Assembly (NCBI RefSeq): GCF_000235605.1
Contig: NC_016584.1
Location: forward strand, 2,592,001 to 2,656,000
Direction: 5' to 3'
Source: Desulfosporosinus orientis DSM 765
Lineage (GTDB): Bacteria > Bacillota > Desulfitobacteriia > Desulfitobacteriales > Desulfitobacteriaceae
DNA: 64,000 bases
Shown here: positions 51,421 through 60,741 of the stretch, piece by piece
Layout of the letters: each line of letters starts with the position of its first letter
Position numbering within the stretch: the stretch's first letter is position 1
Program-made: the position numbers and the translations under genes
Notes under the pieces: generated by a model
Database searches by the model: none
Seen by the model: the letters and a program-made list of their open reading frames with translations, nothing else
Told to the model about the DNA's origin: nothing

Positions 51421-52948
51421 TTGGATATTTTATCTTATATGACCAGTAGGTCAGGGACAGATACAGTAGAAAGTCTCATTACACTGGATTACCCAAAAGT
51501 TACTGAAGACTGGCTGATTTCTGAGGTTTATGAGGAATTCGGTCAATTAATCGAATATCTTTATGTTGTAAATGCAGATGGACTATTAGTAGGTCTTCTA
51601 GATCAGGCAACGATAAAGATACAAGCTGAAGTTCATAAGGCAATACAAAAACCAGTACGAGATCTCATTTGTAAAGTATCTATTTGCCTAGCTTCAAATA
51701 GGTCAACTAAGGAAGCAATCTCCCTCTTTATTAAACAGAAAGTAACTGAAATTCCGGTTACAGACGAGGCCGGAAGGATGATTGGAGTACTGAAACTTTG
51801 GTCTTTGCTAAATTATCATGAAAGAAAGTTGGAGCAGTTGGATCAAGAACTGGATAATTCCAAGAGGCTAACAGCTACATTGGAGGCCGTTATTAAAAAC
51901 CCATATGAAGGTATAGTTGTCGTCGACGAAAGTTCCCATGTAATTATGATCAATAACTTCTATCTTGAGGTTCTTGGACTTACTAAGGAACAAGCATTAG
52001 GAAAACATATTATTGACCTAACTCCTCATTCTAAACTTCCAGATATTATTCGTACTGGAGTCGCTCAATTTGCAGAGCATTGGAAAGTTCGAGACCGTGA
52101 TTTTTTAATAATTCGAGCTCCAATCAAACGAGGTAGCAAGACAATTGGAGCATTTGGAAAGACCCTCTTTAAGGATATGGGGCTTGCTCATACTTTCGCT
52201 CGGAAACTTGCCCAATTAGAAGAGGACTTAAAATTCTATAAAGAGGAATTAAGTAAGATCCACAAAGCCGACTATACTTTTAATGATATTATAGGTAAAG
52301 GACCAAAAATTTCTTCAACTGTTAGCTTAGCTCGTCGGGCAGCACGCACGGCCTCAACGGTTCTGTTAACAGGAGAAAGTGGAACGGGAAAAGAATTGTT
52401 TGCTCATGCTATTCATAATGATAGCGTTCGTCGGCATGGTCCATTTATTAAGGTGGATTGTGTCGCGATTCCAGAACAACTCTTTGAATCTGAGTTGTTT
52501 GGTTATGCGGAAGGGGCTTTCACCGGCGTGTAAGGGCGGGAAACCAGGTAAATTTGAATTAGCCAATCATGGTACTATTTTTTTGGATTAGATCGGAGAT
52601 ATGAGTCTGACAATGCAACTATTACAAAGCTATTCTTGGCCAGGTAATGTACGGGAATTGGAGAGCATTTTGGAACGAACTATGAATATATACGATGTTC
52701 CGCTTATTTTCCAGGAACACTTGCCTACTCAATTAAGATGCTCAATAGTTGGGACGACGAATCATCTAGATGAAGACAAAAGGATGTTAGAAGTCGGTTT
52801 GAATTCAGCTGAGAAGGATTTGCTGGTTGAAGCTCTACGACGTGCCGAGGGCAATAAAGCTAAAGCAGCCAAAATCTTGGGAATTCATAGATCTGCTCTA
52901 TATAAGAAGCTTGCTAAGTATGGACTCAAAGGTGGGAAATCGTCTTAG
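51421..52948 (+). pseudogene. CBS-PAS-AAA+ sigma-54 activator, broken paralog of 60742
   Basis: The two CBS motifs and PAS domain are intact (TTG start after GATGCGGG). In the AAA+ domain three lesions occur: a frameshift right after G-A-F-T-G near 52527, a GAG-to-TAG stop in L-D-E-I-G at 52588, and a deletion near 52619 that removes most of the second half of the AAA+ domain (roughly 300 bases compared with 60742). The HTH (H-R-S-A-L-Y-K-K-L) survives in frame downstream. An N-terminal sensor fragment might still be made, but activation is impossible. Confidence 0.92.
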
Positions 52949-52989
52949 GAGTAACGGAGAATATTTAAAGATATATACAGCTAAGAAAT

Positions 52990-53030
52990 GAGGGATAGTT
53001 TATTCATTTTTGCATTGAATACTATCCCTC
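52990..53030. terminator. Hairpin after the broken activator
   Basis: Perfect 10-bp stem (52990-52999 with 53021-53030) with a 21-base loop and no T-run. Confidence 0.5.
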
Positions 53031-53122
53031 AAAGTATTTAAGTTGTCTTGGGAAATGATCTCAATTTTAAACTAATTCTTTTAGGAGCAAATTGATTTGA
53101 AATGTTGACTGATGGAGACGAT

Positions 53123-53160
53123 ATGTCCTATTTGAAAGAATATTGTCTCAAATAGAAGAC
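53123..53160. promoter_or_regulatory. Candidate enhancer site, copy 1 (CBS-PAS activator)
   Basis: CTATTTGA (53128-53135) and its exact complement TCAAATAG (53148-53155) are 12 bases apart. The block recurs in slightly changed form at 58433-58467. It is about 240 bases upstream of the -24 element at 53382. The remaining bases between 52949 and 53381 hold no gene. Confidence 0.65.
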
Positions 53161-53380
53161 GCAAAATCAATTCGTTTCATCATTCAAAGGTTATGATATC
53201 TTGTTAAAGGAATTTAACTGCACATTAAGTACATAATTTTCGAAAAGAAGATGGGCGTACACGATAAATAACAGCTATAATTTCCATAAACAGGGAATAT
53301 TTGCAAATATCAGACATTAATTTTCGCAAAATTTTAATTATTTTTGTTTTACAGCAAAAGTAGTAATAAAAATAAGAAAA

Positions 53381-53397
53381 GTGGAATTATTCTTGCA
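53381..53397 (+). promoter_or_regulatory. Sigma-54 promoter of the HBD operon
   Basis: TGGAATTATTCTTGCAT with exact GG-N10-GC spacing, about 60 bases before the start. The -24 half (TGGAAT) is weaker than consensus TGGCAC, and the -12 half is perfect. Confidence 0.7.
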
Positions 53398-53458
53398 TAT
53401 TGGGTCATTCGAAAGGAGGACAAATAGGATAAGTTTTTCACAGCAAGGAGGAAGAATT

Positions 53459-54313
53459 ATGAAAATAAAAAAAATTGGAGTTTTAGGTGCAGGTACAATG
53501 GGTGCGGGAATTGCTCAAGTAAGCATTGAAGCGGGATATAACGTCGTCTTAATTGATGTAGTTCCAGAAGTTGTGGAAAAGGCAGTAAAAGGTTTAAACA
53601 AGGTATGGGGGAAAGGTGTAGAAAAAGGCAAACTGACCGCCGAAGCTGTGGCTAATTATAATACGCTGTTAACAAGCAGCACAGATATTAACGATTTTAA
53701 AGATGTTGACATTGTCATTGAAGCAATTGTTGAAAATATCGAAGTTAAGAAAAAAGTTCATAAACAACTTAGCGAAATTTGTAAGGATGATACTATTTTA
53801 GCATCCAACACCTCCGCCTTAAGCATTACTGAGATTGCTGCCGCTACCAACAGTCCTGGTAAAGTGTTGGGAATGCATTTCTTTAATCCGGTACCTCTTA
53901 TGAAATTAGTGGAAGTAATTCCCGGCGTTGTAACAACTGATGATGTTGTACAAACAGTCATGGAATTGTCCAAGAATATTGGTAAAGATCCAGTGAAGGC
54001 TAAAGAAAGTCCTGGCTTTATCGTTAACCGTATCTTGGTTCCTTATATTAATGAAGCTGCTAACGTATATCAAGAAGGTATCGCTACAGTTGAAGAAATT
54101 GATAAGGCAATGAAACTGGGCGCAGGAATGCCTATGGGCCCCTTGGCTTTGGCTGATATGATTGGAATAGATATTGCTTTAGCAGTATGCGAATTTTTCT
54201 ATAACGAATTTGGCGATTCCAAATATCGTCCTTCACTGGCATTCAAACAAAAAGTCCGTGCTGGACACTTGGGTAGGAAGACTGGTAAGGGCTTCTATGA
54301 CTATAGCAATTAA
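53459..54313 (+). CDS. hbd: 3-hydroxybutyryl-CoA dehydrogenase
   Basis: 284 aa. G-A-G-T-M-G-A-G near residue 10, S-N-T-S near 118, M-H-F-F-N-P near 139 and P-M-G-P-L in the C-terminal domain are those of clostridial Hbd, closer to it than the protein at 23158. It oxidises 3-hydroxybutyryl-CoA with NAD(P). AAGGAGG is seven bases before the ATG at 53459. First gene after a sigma-54 promoter, followed by a dead CoA-transferase, thiolase and acyl-CoA dehydrogenase. Confidence 0.95.
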   Translation: MKIKKIGVLGAGTMGAGIAQVSIEAGYNVVLIDVVPEVVEKAVKGLNKVWGKGVEKGKLTAEAVANYNTLLTSSTDINDFKDVDIVIEAIVENIEVKKKVHKQLSEICKDDTILASNTSALSITEIAAATNSPGKVLGMHFFNPVPLMKLVEVIPGVVTTDDVVQTVMELSKNIGKDPVKAKESPGFIVNRILVPYINEAANVYQEGIATVEEIDKAMKLGAGMPMGPLALADMIGIDIALAVCEFFYNEFGDSKYRPSLAFKQKVRAGHLGRKTGKGFYDYSN

Positions 54314-54439
54314 GAACAACAGACTGATCATTAGGCCATGAGCATGGGAAAGTAACTCCTGGCCTCCAAAAAATAAAGAGAGTTATTGTTAGCGCTAGAG
54401 CCAAGGCCTTCAAAAAATAATCAAGAATGAGGGATTTAC

Positions 54440-55097
54440 TTGGATTATAAGAGCGAGTATGAACGTAAATTTGTCTCTGCTGAGGAAGCGGTCAAGGTCG
54501 TTAAATCCGGCGATGTTGTTCATTACGGTGAATTTGTGATGGCTTCTCATGTTTTGGATGCGGCATTGGACAAGAGAAAAGATGAATTGAACGGGGTAAT
54601 CATAAGATCCGTCTGCACTACTTTTATACCCCAAACTGTGGTCAATGATCCGGAAAGAAAACATTTTATCTATAATGACTGGCACTTCAGTGGGGTTAGC
54701 AGAAAGTTTCATGATAAAAATTTGTGTAACTATATCCCAATGACCTATCACGACAAGGCAGATTTCAGGAACTGGAGGACAGTTGGACTATATTTATGGG
54801 GCCTATAAATCCAAGGGAGGCAAGGGGCTGATCTGTCTTTCCTCTACATTTGTTGATCATGAGGGCAAGGTACGATCCCGTATCAACCCAACTTTGACTC
54901 CTGGAGCGATTGTTACCGTTCCTAGAAGTATCAATTATTATGTGGTCACTGAATATGGGATTGCAATGCTAAAGGGAAAGAGTACGTGGGAAAGAGCCGA
55001 AGCCTTGATAAATATAGCTCATCCTGATTTTCGTGATGATCTCATCAAAGAAGCGGATGCCCATAAAATTTGGGTTAGATCCAACAAGATATCCTAA
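54440..55097 (+). pseudogene. CoA-transferase, internal deletion (paralog of 58708)
   Basis: The first 110 codons (TTG start) are nearly the same as the start of the intact gene at 58708. After T-Y-H-D at about 54762 the sequence jumps to [11 protein letters not shown], in another frame, and continues to the normal end at 55097. Around 690 bases with the middle of the protein and the active-site Glu are lost. The remnant cannot be active. The intact paralog downstream probably relieved selection. Confidence 0.93.
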
Positions 55098-55158
55098 GAT
55101 AACTGTTCTTCTAAAGCCTGTAATGTGAAATGTTAATTACAAAGGAGGAATTTTAATT

Positions 55159-56388
55159 ATGGCAACGGAACTTAACGAAGTTGTAATGGTTAGTGCTTGC
55201 AGAACACCGATTGGTTCCTATGGTGGTTCGCTCGCGTCGGTACCGGCCAATGAATTGACTAAGATTGCAGCTGCTGAAGCCATTAAAAGAGCGGGAATTG
55301 AACCAAATCAGGTGGATGAAATTGTGGCCGGAATGTGCATGCATCATGGCAATGGTTCATTACCTCCTCGTATTGTGGCAATGGAAATAGGTATGGATCC
55401 AAGATCAAGCGCCTCCATGGTTAATCAAAACTGCGCGTCAGGCATGAGAGCTTTGGAGATTGCTGCCATGAAACTTCAATTGGGTAAATGCGATATAGCG
55501 CTGGTAACCGGTACAGAAAGTATGAGCAATGTTCCTTATATCTCTAGGAATATGAGGTGGGGGGCAAGAATGGCTGATGTCAAAATGGAAGACCCTATGC
55601 TTTCTGATGGACTGGTATGCAAACTGGCTGGCTCCCACATGGGCGGGACGGCTGATAACATTGCTAAACTGTATGGAATTACCCGAGAGGAATGTGATGA
55701 ACTGGCACTTCTTAGCAATCAGAGAGCAGTAAGAGCTATTGATGAAGGCCGTTTCCAGAGAGAGATTGTACCTGTTCCGGTTAGAAAGGGAAAGAAAGAA
55801 TTTTTGTTTGCCCAGGACGAGCATCCTAAAAGGGATGCAAACCTTGAAGGTTTGGCTAAACTGAAACCCGCATTTACTAACGATGGAGTTGTAACGGCCG
55901 GCAACGCATCCGGTCTTAATGACGCTGCTGCAGCTGTTGTTTTGATGACCAAGAAAAAGGCTCAAGAATTAGGAATTAAACCTCTGATGAAACTGATCAA
56001 TGTCTGTGATGAAGGGGTAGAAGCTCAGGTAATGGGTTTAGGCCCCGCTGTTGCCATACCTAAATGCTTGAAAGAAGCCGGAATGAAATATGAAGACATT
56101 GATTACTGGGAAATCAACGAAGCCTTTGCAGCCCAAGTCATTGGTGTTGCTAAGAAGATTAAAGATGAAGCAGGCATCATTTTGAATATGGGTACCTTTG
56201 AACAGGACGGCAACATTAACAGTAATGGATCTGGAATCGGACTGGGACATCCGGTTGGATGTACTGCACTGCGCATAATTGTCAGTCTTTACTATGAACT
56301 GGAGAGACTTGGGAAAACAACAGGCGGAGCATCTCTTTGTGTAGGCGGCGGACCAGCTATGGCTTCTCTGTGGACTCGGGAGATATAG
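55159..56388 (+). CDS. Acetyl-CoA acetyltransferase (thiolase)
   Basis: 409 aa. N-Q-N-C-A-S-G-M-R near residue 90 holds the nucleophile, and N-E-A-F-A-A-Q-V, G-H-P-V-G-C-T-A and C-V-G-G-G the remaining active-site Asn, His and Cys. It has an insertion of about 15 residues between the N-E-A-F and G-H-P motifs compared with the enzyme at 8328. AAAGGAGG precedes the ATG. It lies between the dead CoA-transferase and an acyl-CoA dehydrogenase and completes cleavage of acetoacetyl-CoA. Confidence 0.93.
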   Translation: MATELNEVVMVSACRTPIGSYGGSLASVPANELTKIAAAEAIKRAGIEPNQVDEIVAGMCMHHGNGSLPPRIVAMEIGMDPRSSASMVNQNCASGMRALEIAAMKLQLGKCDIALVTGTESMSNVPYISRNMRWGARMADVKMEDPMLSDGLVCKLAGSHMGGTADNIAKLYGITREECDELALLSNQRAVRAIDEGRFQREIVPVPVRKGKKEFLFAQDEHPKRDANLEGLAKLKPAFTNDGVVTAGNASGLNDAAAAVVLMTKKKAQELGIKPLMKLINVCDEGVEAQVMGLGPAVAIPKCLKEAGMKYEDIDYWEINEAFAAQVIGVAKKIKDEAGIILNMGTFEQDGNINSNGSGIGLGHPVGCTALRIIVSLYYELERLGKTTGGASLCVGGGPAMASLWTREI

Positions 56389-56485
56389 TCTTGGAATGGA
56401 AAATAGATTTCCCTTATTGCATTTTTCAGAAAGTAGTTTAAAATATAAATGAATGAATATTCATTTTTGATGGAGGGGATTTAAG

Positions 56486-58321
56486 ATGTCTGCAAATTTT
56501 GCCGTAAATAGTATCCGGGATTTCGAGTTTATTCTTCAGGAATGGCTTCCAACAGAAAACGTATTTAATTACCCCCAGTTTGCCGACTATTATTCCAAAG
56601 AGGATATTAAATCAGTTCTTGAGCCAATTCTTAAAATGTGCAAAAACGTTATCGAACCTACCAACGCTGAATGTGAAACCCACCCAGTGACCTTTGCTGA
56701 CGGCAAGGTAACGACCCCGCCTAGCTTTGGGCCTTTGTTTCATAAGATCCAGGAAGAAGGATGGGGAACGAGCAATATCGATAATTCAGACGATGCCATG
56801 GTTTTGCCGGAAATGTTGCACGCAGCCGTCTGGGAATTGATTTGTGCGGCTAATCCCTCGTTTATGCCCTATGTTCTCTTGACCAGTGGGGCAGCCGGCT
56901 TAATTCAAAGCTTTGGCGATGAAAAAGTTAAGGCGATATTCCTGCCTAAGATGATGGATGGAACTTGGGCAGGAACTATGTGCTTGACTGAGCCCGGTGC
57001 AGGTTCCGATGTAGGGGATATTACTTCCAAGGCCTATCCAACTGACGATCCTCGGATTTTCAAGATTCAGGGCAATAAGATATTTATAACCGGCGGAAAC
57101 AATGATTTTACCGAAAATATTATCCACCTTTTCTTAGCCCGGATTGAAGGTGCTAAGCCGGGTACAGGAGGCATCTCACTGTTCGCAGTGCCGAAGTATT
57201 GGGTCAATGAAGACGGCAGCCTTGAAGACAATGATTTTGTAAACACCGGGGTAGAGCATAAAATGGGACTTCATGGTTCTGTCACTGCAGCTTTGTCTGC
57301 GGGGGAAAACGGAAATTGCCGCGGATGGCTGCTGGGTATCGACCCACGTGAAAATGAGGGCAAGGGCGAAGGAATGGCTCAAATGTTCCAAATGATGAAT
57401 ATGGCTCGAATGGAAACCGGTCATATGGCTTTGTCTTGTATTATCAATGCCTTTGCCAATGCCCGTGACAATGCGAAAGAGAGAGTTCAAGGTCGCTTGC
57501 TCACGAATCCTAAAGCCGGTCGGGTACCGATTATTAACCATGAAGACATCAAACGCACTCTTATGATGGGTAAAGCACATATCGAAGCAATGCGCGCCAT
57601 GATGTACAGGGTTTACCTGGCTTTTGACCAACGTCATCGCGATCCCGATCCGGAAGTGAGAAAAGCCGCCAACGACCTGATTGAAATCTGCACTCCGCTT
57701 TGCAAGGCATATCCTTCCGACGAAGCCTGGTGGCTCATTGGGGAAGCGCTCCAATCCTATGGCGGGTATGGTTACTGTGAAGAATATCCCGTATCCCAAA
57801 TTGCTCGAGACGTAAAGATCTACTCCATTTGGGAAGGCACCAACTATATCCAGTCCATGGATTTACTCGGACGCAAGATGAACATGAAGGGCGGCTCAGT
57901 TTTTGCTGCTTGGGTTAAGGAAATGTTCGATTTCTATGCAGCAAACAAAGATAACGAAGCCTTAAGTAAGGAATTCAATATCCTCGGCAAGGCCCTGAAC
58001 TCTTATCAAGCTATGATTAAGGCTATAGCCGAATATTCAAAGACAAATATAAGCAAGATTCCTCTCTATTCCCGTCGTATCCTTACGGCCTCTGCTCAAC
58101 TTTTCTGTGGACGTCAGATTCTTGATCAGGCGATTTTGGCAGATAAGAAGGCCAAGGAAGTGGGACCAAGTCACTTTGATTATAAATTCTACACGGGTAA
58201 AGTTGCTGCGGCTAAATATTACATGCATAATGTAGTACCTAATGTTTGGGCGGTTGCAGAGATTGTCATTGACGGTGATGCCTCAGCTCTCGATGTTCCG
58301 GATGAAGTTTTTGAATATTAA
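56486..58321 (+). CDS. Acyl-CoA dehydrogenase, long (about 600 aa) type
   Basis: 611 aa. It shows M-C-L-T-E-P-G-A-G-S-D-V-G near residue 168, H-K-M-G-L-H-G-S near 260 and I-W-E-G-T-N-Y-I-Q-S near 450 with the catalytic Glu, then the extra C-terminal domain. Paralog of 19082. GGAGGGG precedes the ATG. The short AT-rich gap before it holds TGAATGAATATTCATTTT, a small palindrome that might be an operator. It is closed by a strong terminator, so the HBD operon ends here. Confidence 0.92.
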   Translation: MSANFAVNSIRDFEFILQEWLPTENVFNYPQFADYYSKEDIKSVLEPILKMCKNVIEPTNAECETHPVTFADGKVTTPPSFGPLFHKIQEEGWGTSNIDNSDDAMVLPEMLHAAVWELICAANPSFMPYVLLTSGAAGLIQSFGDEKVKAIFLPKMMDGTWAGTMCLTEPGAGSDVGDITSKAYPTDDPRIFKIQGNKIFITGGNNDFTENIIHLFLARIEGAKPGTGGISLFAVPKYWVNEDGSLEDNDFVNTGVEHKMGLHGSVTAALSAGENGNCRGWLLGIDPRENEGKGEGMAQMFQMMNMARMETGHMALSCIINAFANARDNAKERVQGRLLTNPKAGRVPIINHEDIKRTLMMGKAHIEAMRAMMYRVYLAFDQRHRDPDPEVRKAANDLIEICTPLCKAYPSDEAWWLIGEALQSYGGYGYCEEYPVSQIARDVKIYSIWEGTNYIQSMDLLGRKMNMKGGSVFAAWVKEMFDFYAANKDNEALSKEFNILGKALNSYQAMIKAIAEYSKTNISKIPLYSRRILTASAQLFCGRQILDQAILADKKAKEVGPSHFDYKFYTGKVAAAKYYMHNVVPNVWAVAEIVIDGDASALDVPDEVFEY

Positions 58322-58339
58322 GATTGTATTACAGCTATG

Positions 58340-58376
58340 AAAAATAGCCTTCGCTTAATAAGCGGAGGCTATTTTT
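58340..58376 (+). terminator. Intrinsic terminator of the HBD operon
   Basis: A stem of about 16 bp (one mismatch) with an AATA loop, flanked by AAAAA and TTTTT. Confidence 0.92.
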
Positions 58377-58432
58377 AAAGCCTTCAAATATCTCTGATGG
58401 CTTGAATAATCGTCGCTGAATCGAGACAAGGT

Positions 58433-58467
58433 GTCCCTTTGGAGAGAATTTTGTCTCAAACAGGAAA
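58433..58467. promoter_or_regulatory. Candidate enhancer site, copy 2 (CBS-PAS activator)
   Basis: Aligned with 53125-53159 it keeps TGTCC, TTTG, AGAAT, TTGTCTCAAA and AGG/AGA-type bases; the left half is less symmetrical. It lies about 210 bases upstream of the -24 element at 58661. Bases 58468-58660 hold nothing else I recognise. Confidence 0.6.
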
Positions 58468-58659
58468 CCCGATAGTACTCATAGGCATGATTTTGGAATG
58501 GTTACGATGTTCTTTTGCTTAAGCTTATATCTCGCTAGGAAGATACATACTGTTAAAAATCGGTTGAAATTTAGTACAAATGGAGTAATTTCATGATTGT
58601 TTTAAACCTAAGAATTTTTCTGAGTCTTTTTTAAATAATTAGTCTTAAAAGTCGGAAAA

Positions 58660-58676
58660 TTGGATTTGTTCTTGCA
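58660..58676 (+). promoter_or_regulatory. Sigma-54 promoter of the CoA-transferase gene
   Basis: TTGGATTTGTTCTTGCA with exact GG-N10-GC spacing, about 32 bases before the TTG start. The -12 region matches the promoter at 53381. Confidence 0.72.
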
Positions 58677-58707
58677 TAATGATTTGGTTTAAAAGGAGGG
58701 AGTGAAC

Positions 58708-60051
58708 TTGGATTATAAGAGCGATTACAAACGCAAATCCGTCTCTGCTGATGAAGCGGTCAAGGTTGTAAAATGTGGTGATAATGTTCATTACGGGGAA
58801 TTCATGATGAATTCACATGTTTTGGATGCTGCCTTGGCCAAGAGAAAAGACGAATTAACGGGGGTCAACATTAGATCTGTTTGCTGTCCTTTTCCTCCGC
58901 AAACAGCTACAAGTGATCCCGAAAGAAAACATTTCATTTATAATGACTGGCACTTCAGTGGTGCAAGCAGAAAGCTTCATGATAAAAATATGTGCAATTA
59001 TATTCCGTTGACCTATCACGAAGCTCCCAGTTTTTTTGACAGAGGTTGGATACCGATTGACGTGGCCTTGATTAAGGTAACTCCTCCTGATCAACATGGC
59101 TATGTCAACTTGGGTACTTCTAATTCGTGTACTCATACTTTTTGTGATGCAGCTAAAATCGTTATTGCCGAAGTCAATGAGTCTGTACCGAGATGTTTGG
59201 GTGGCTCAAGGGAAACCTTACATGTATCTGAAATTGATTTTTTTGTTCAGGGTGACAATAGACCCTTAATTCAACTTCCCGAAATATTGATAACCGATGT
59301 GGATAAGAGAATCGCTACAACCATATTAGGGCAAATAGAGGATGGTGCCTGTCTACAGTTAGGAATCGGAGCAATGCCCAATGCAGTTGGGGCATTGATA
59401 GCCCAATCGGACTTAAAAGACTTAGGAGTTCATACTGAAATGTTAGTGGATTCTTTCGTGGATATGTTTGAAGCTGGGAGAATTAATGGTCTGCGCAAAC
59501 AGCGTGACAAAGGAAAAATAGTATATACCTTTGCCATGGGAACACAGAAGCTCTATGATTTCTTGGATAATAACCCTAATTGTGCAATTTACTCAGTAGA
59601 TTATACTAACGACCCCGATATAATTTGTCAAAATGATAATATGATTTGCATAAATAACGCTATTGAAGTGGATCTTTTCGGTCAAGTCGCATCAGAGTCT
59701 TCTGGAATAAGGCAGATTTCAGGAACCGGCGGCCAGTTGGATTATATTTATGGGTCCTATAAATCCAAGGGCGGTAAGGGTTTGATCTGTCTTACCTCTA
59801 CTTACGTAGATCAAGAGGGCAAGAAGCAATCACGTATCAAACCAACTCTGACTCCTGGGGCTATTGTTACCGTTCCTAGGAGTATAAATTATTATGTGGT
59901 CACTGAATACGGTATAGCAATGCTTAAGGGAAAGAGTACGTGGCAACGAGCGGAAGCCTTGATCAATATTGCTCATCCTGATTTTCGTGAAGAACTGATC
60001 AAAGAAGCTGAAGCAAATAAGATTTGGGTGAGATCCAATAAAGTATCCTAA
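58708..60051 (+). CDS. Acyl-CoA:acetate CoA-transferase
   Basis: 447 aa and intact. A-S-E-S-S-G near residue 330 carries the active-site Glu, and G-I-G-A-M-P and G-T-G-G-Q-L line the CoA site. The TTG at 58708 is eight bases after GGAGG; the GTG at 58702 is too near. The dead paralog at 54440 also begins with TTG and the same M-D-Y-K-S. It activates a short acid, presumably butyrate or crotonate, with acetyl-CoA. The next gene but one is the activator likely to control it. Confidence 0.92.
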   Translation: MDYKSDYKRKSVSADEAVKVVKCGDNVHYGEFMMNSHVLDAALAKRKDELTGVNIRSVCCPFPPQTATSDPERKHFIYNDWHFSGASRKLHDKNMCNYIPLTYHEAPSFFDRGWIPIDVALIKVTPPDQHGYVNLGTSNSCTHTFCDAAKIVIAEVNESVPRCLGGSRETLHVSEIDFFVQGDNRPLIQLPEILITDVDKRIATTILGQIEDGACLQLGIGAMPNAVGALIAQSDLKDLGVHTEMLVDSFVDMFEAGRINGLRKQRDKGKIVYTFAMGTQKLYDFLDNNPNCAIYSVDYTNDPDIICQNDNMICINNAIEVDLFGQVASESSGIRQISGTGGQLDYIYGSYKSKGGKGLICLTSTYVDQEGKKQSRIKPTLTPGAIVTVPRSINYYVVTEYGIAMLKGKSTWQRAEALINIAHPDFREELIKEAEANKIWVRSNKVS

Positions 60052-60257
60052 GGTGATAGTTTGCTGGAATTCTGAGTGTAATTTAAAATATACAGGGCAA
60101 TTATCAAATTGTGGCAATGGAACCATGAGCATGATTTTCCTCCTCTATTCACATGTTAAAAATTTTTTTTAATTGCTGCTATAAGTTCCTTTTCTTCATT
60201 GGTAGAAGTTGCAACTCCTTCAGTCAGTTTAATTATGTTCAATCTGTTTCATCATTT

Positions 60258-60404
60258 GAAGAAAAAATTGCAGCTGCTTCAGAAAATATTTAGGTTTCTA
60301 ACGATGGAGTGACAGCAACAATGGATAATATAGCTTTAGCAGCCAAACTAATAGCTCAAATGGATTTAGAATTACAAAATATTATTAAAAAATTTAAGAT
60401 ATAG
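60258..60404 (+). pseudogene. C-terminal scrap of a methyl-accepting chemotaxis protein
   Basis: Codons read E-E-K-I-A-A-A-S-E-N-I, a stop, then a degenerate stretch and the ending A-Q-M-D-L-E-L-Q-N-I-I-K-K-F-K-I, which is the usual end of chemoreceptors. There is no start and one internal stop. The remaining bases between 60052 and 60741 contain this scrap and a terminator but no gene. Confidence 0.6.
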
Positions 60405-60453
60405 GGATGAAAGGTCACGGATTGATTGGACCGGTGGGGTATTGCATATGCAC

Positions 60454-60497
60454 AGAACTGATGTCTCTTCTTCAGAAGAGGCGTTAGTTCTATTTTT
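60454..60497 (+). terminator. Terminator after the chemoreceptor scrap
   Basis: An imperfect stem of about 18 bp (60454-60490) with a small loop, followed by TATTTTTAA. Confidence 0.65.
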
Positions 60498-60741
60498 AAT
60501 TGAATCCTTTGGTTGTTGTAAAAGTCAAAATAATCAAGACCTTTTAAAAAGGAATTATAATCGCAGATATAGAAATATAGTTTCATTATCACAAATTATT
60601 TTTAACAAGTAGAGGGAACATGCCCAAAACATAAATGTGATAAATCTCTCAAAATGATAAGTATAGGCAACAAATGTCGATCTAAAACTATATCAGGACA
60701 TCTATTTCCAATACTACATTAAAGAAAAGGGAGATGACGAG

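Noticed and set aside
60052-60257. Short minus-strand peptide near 60180-60240
   Set aside because: Only some 20 codons, with no start signal and no homologous family known to me.
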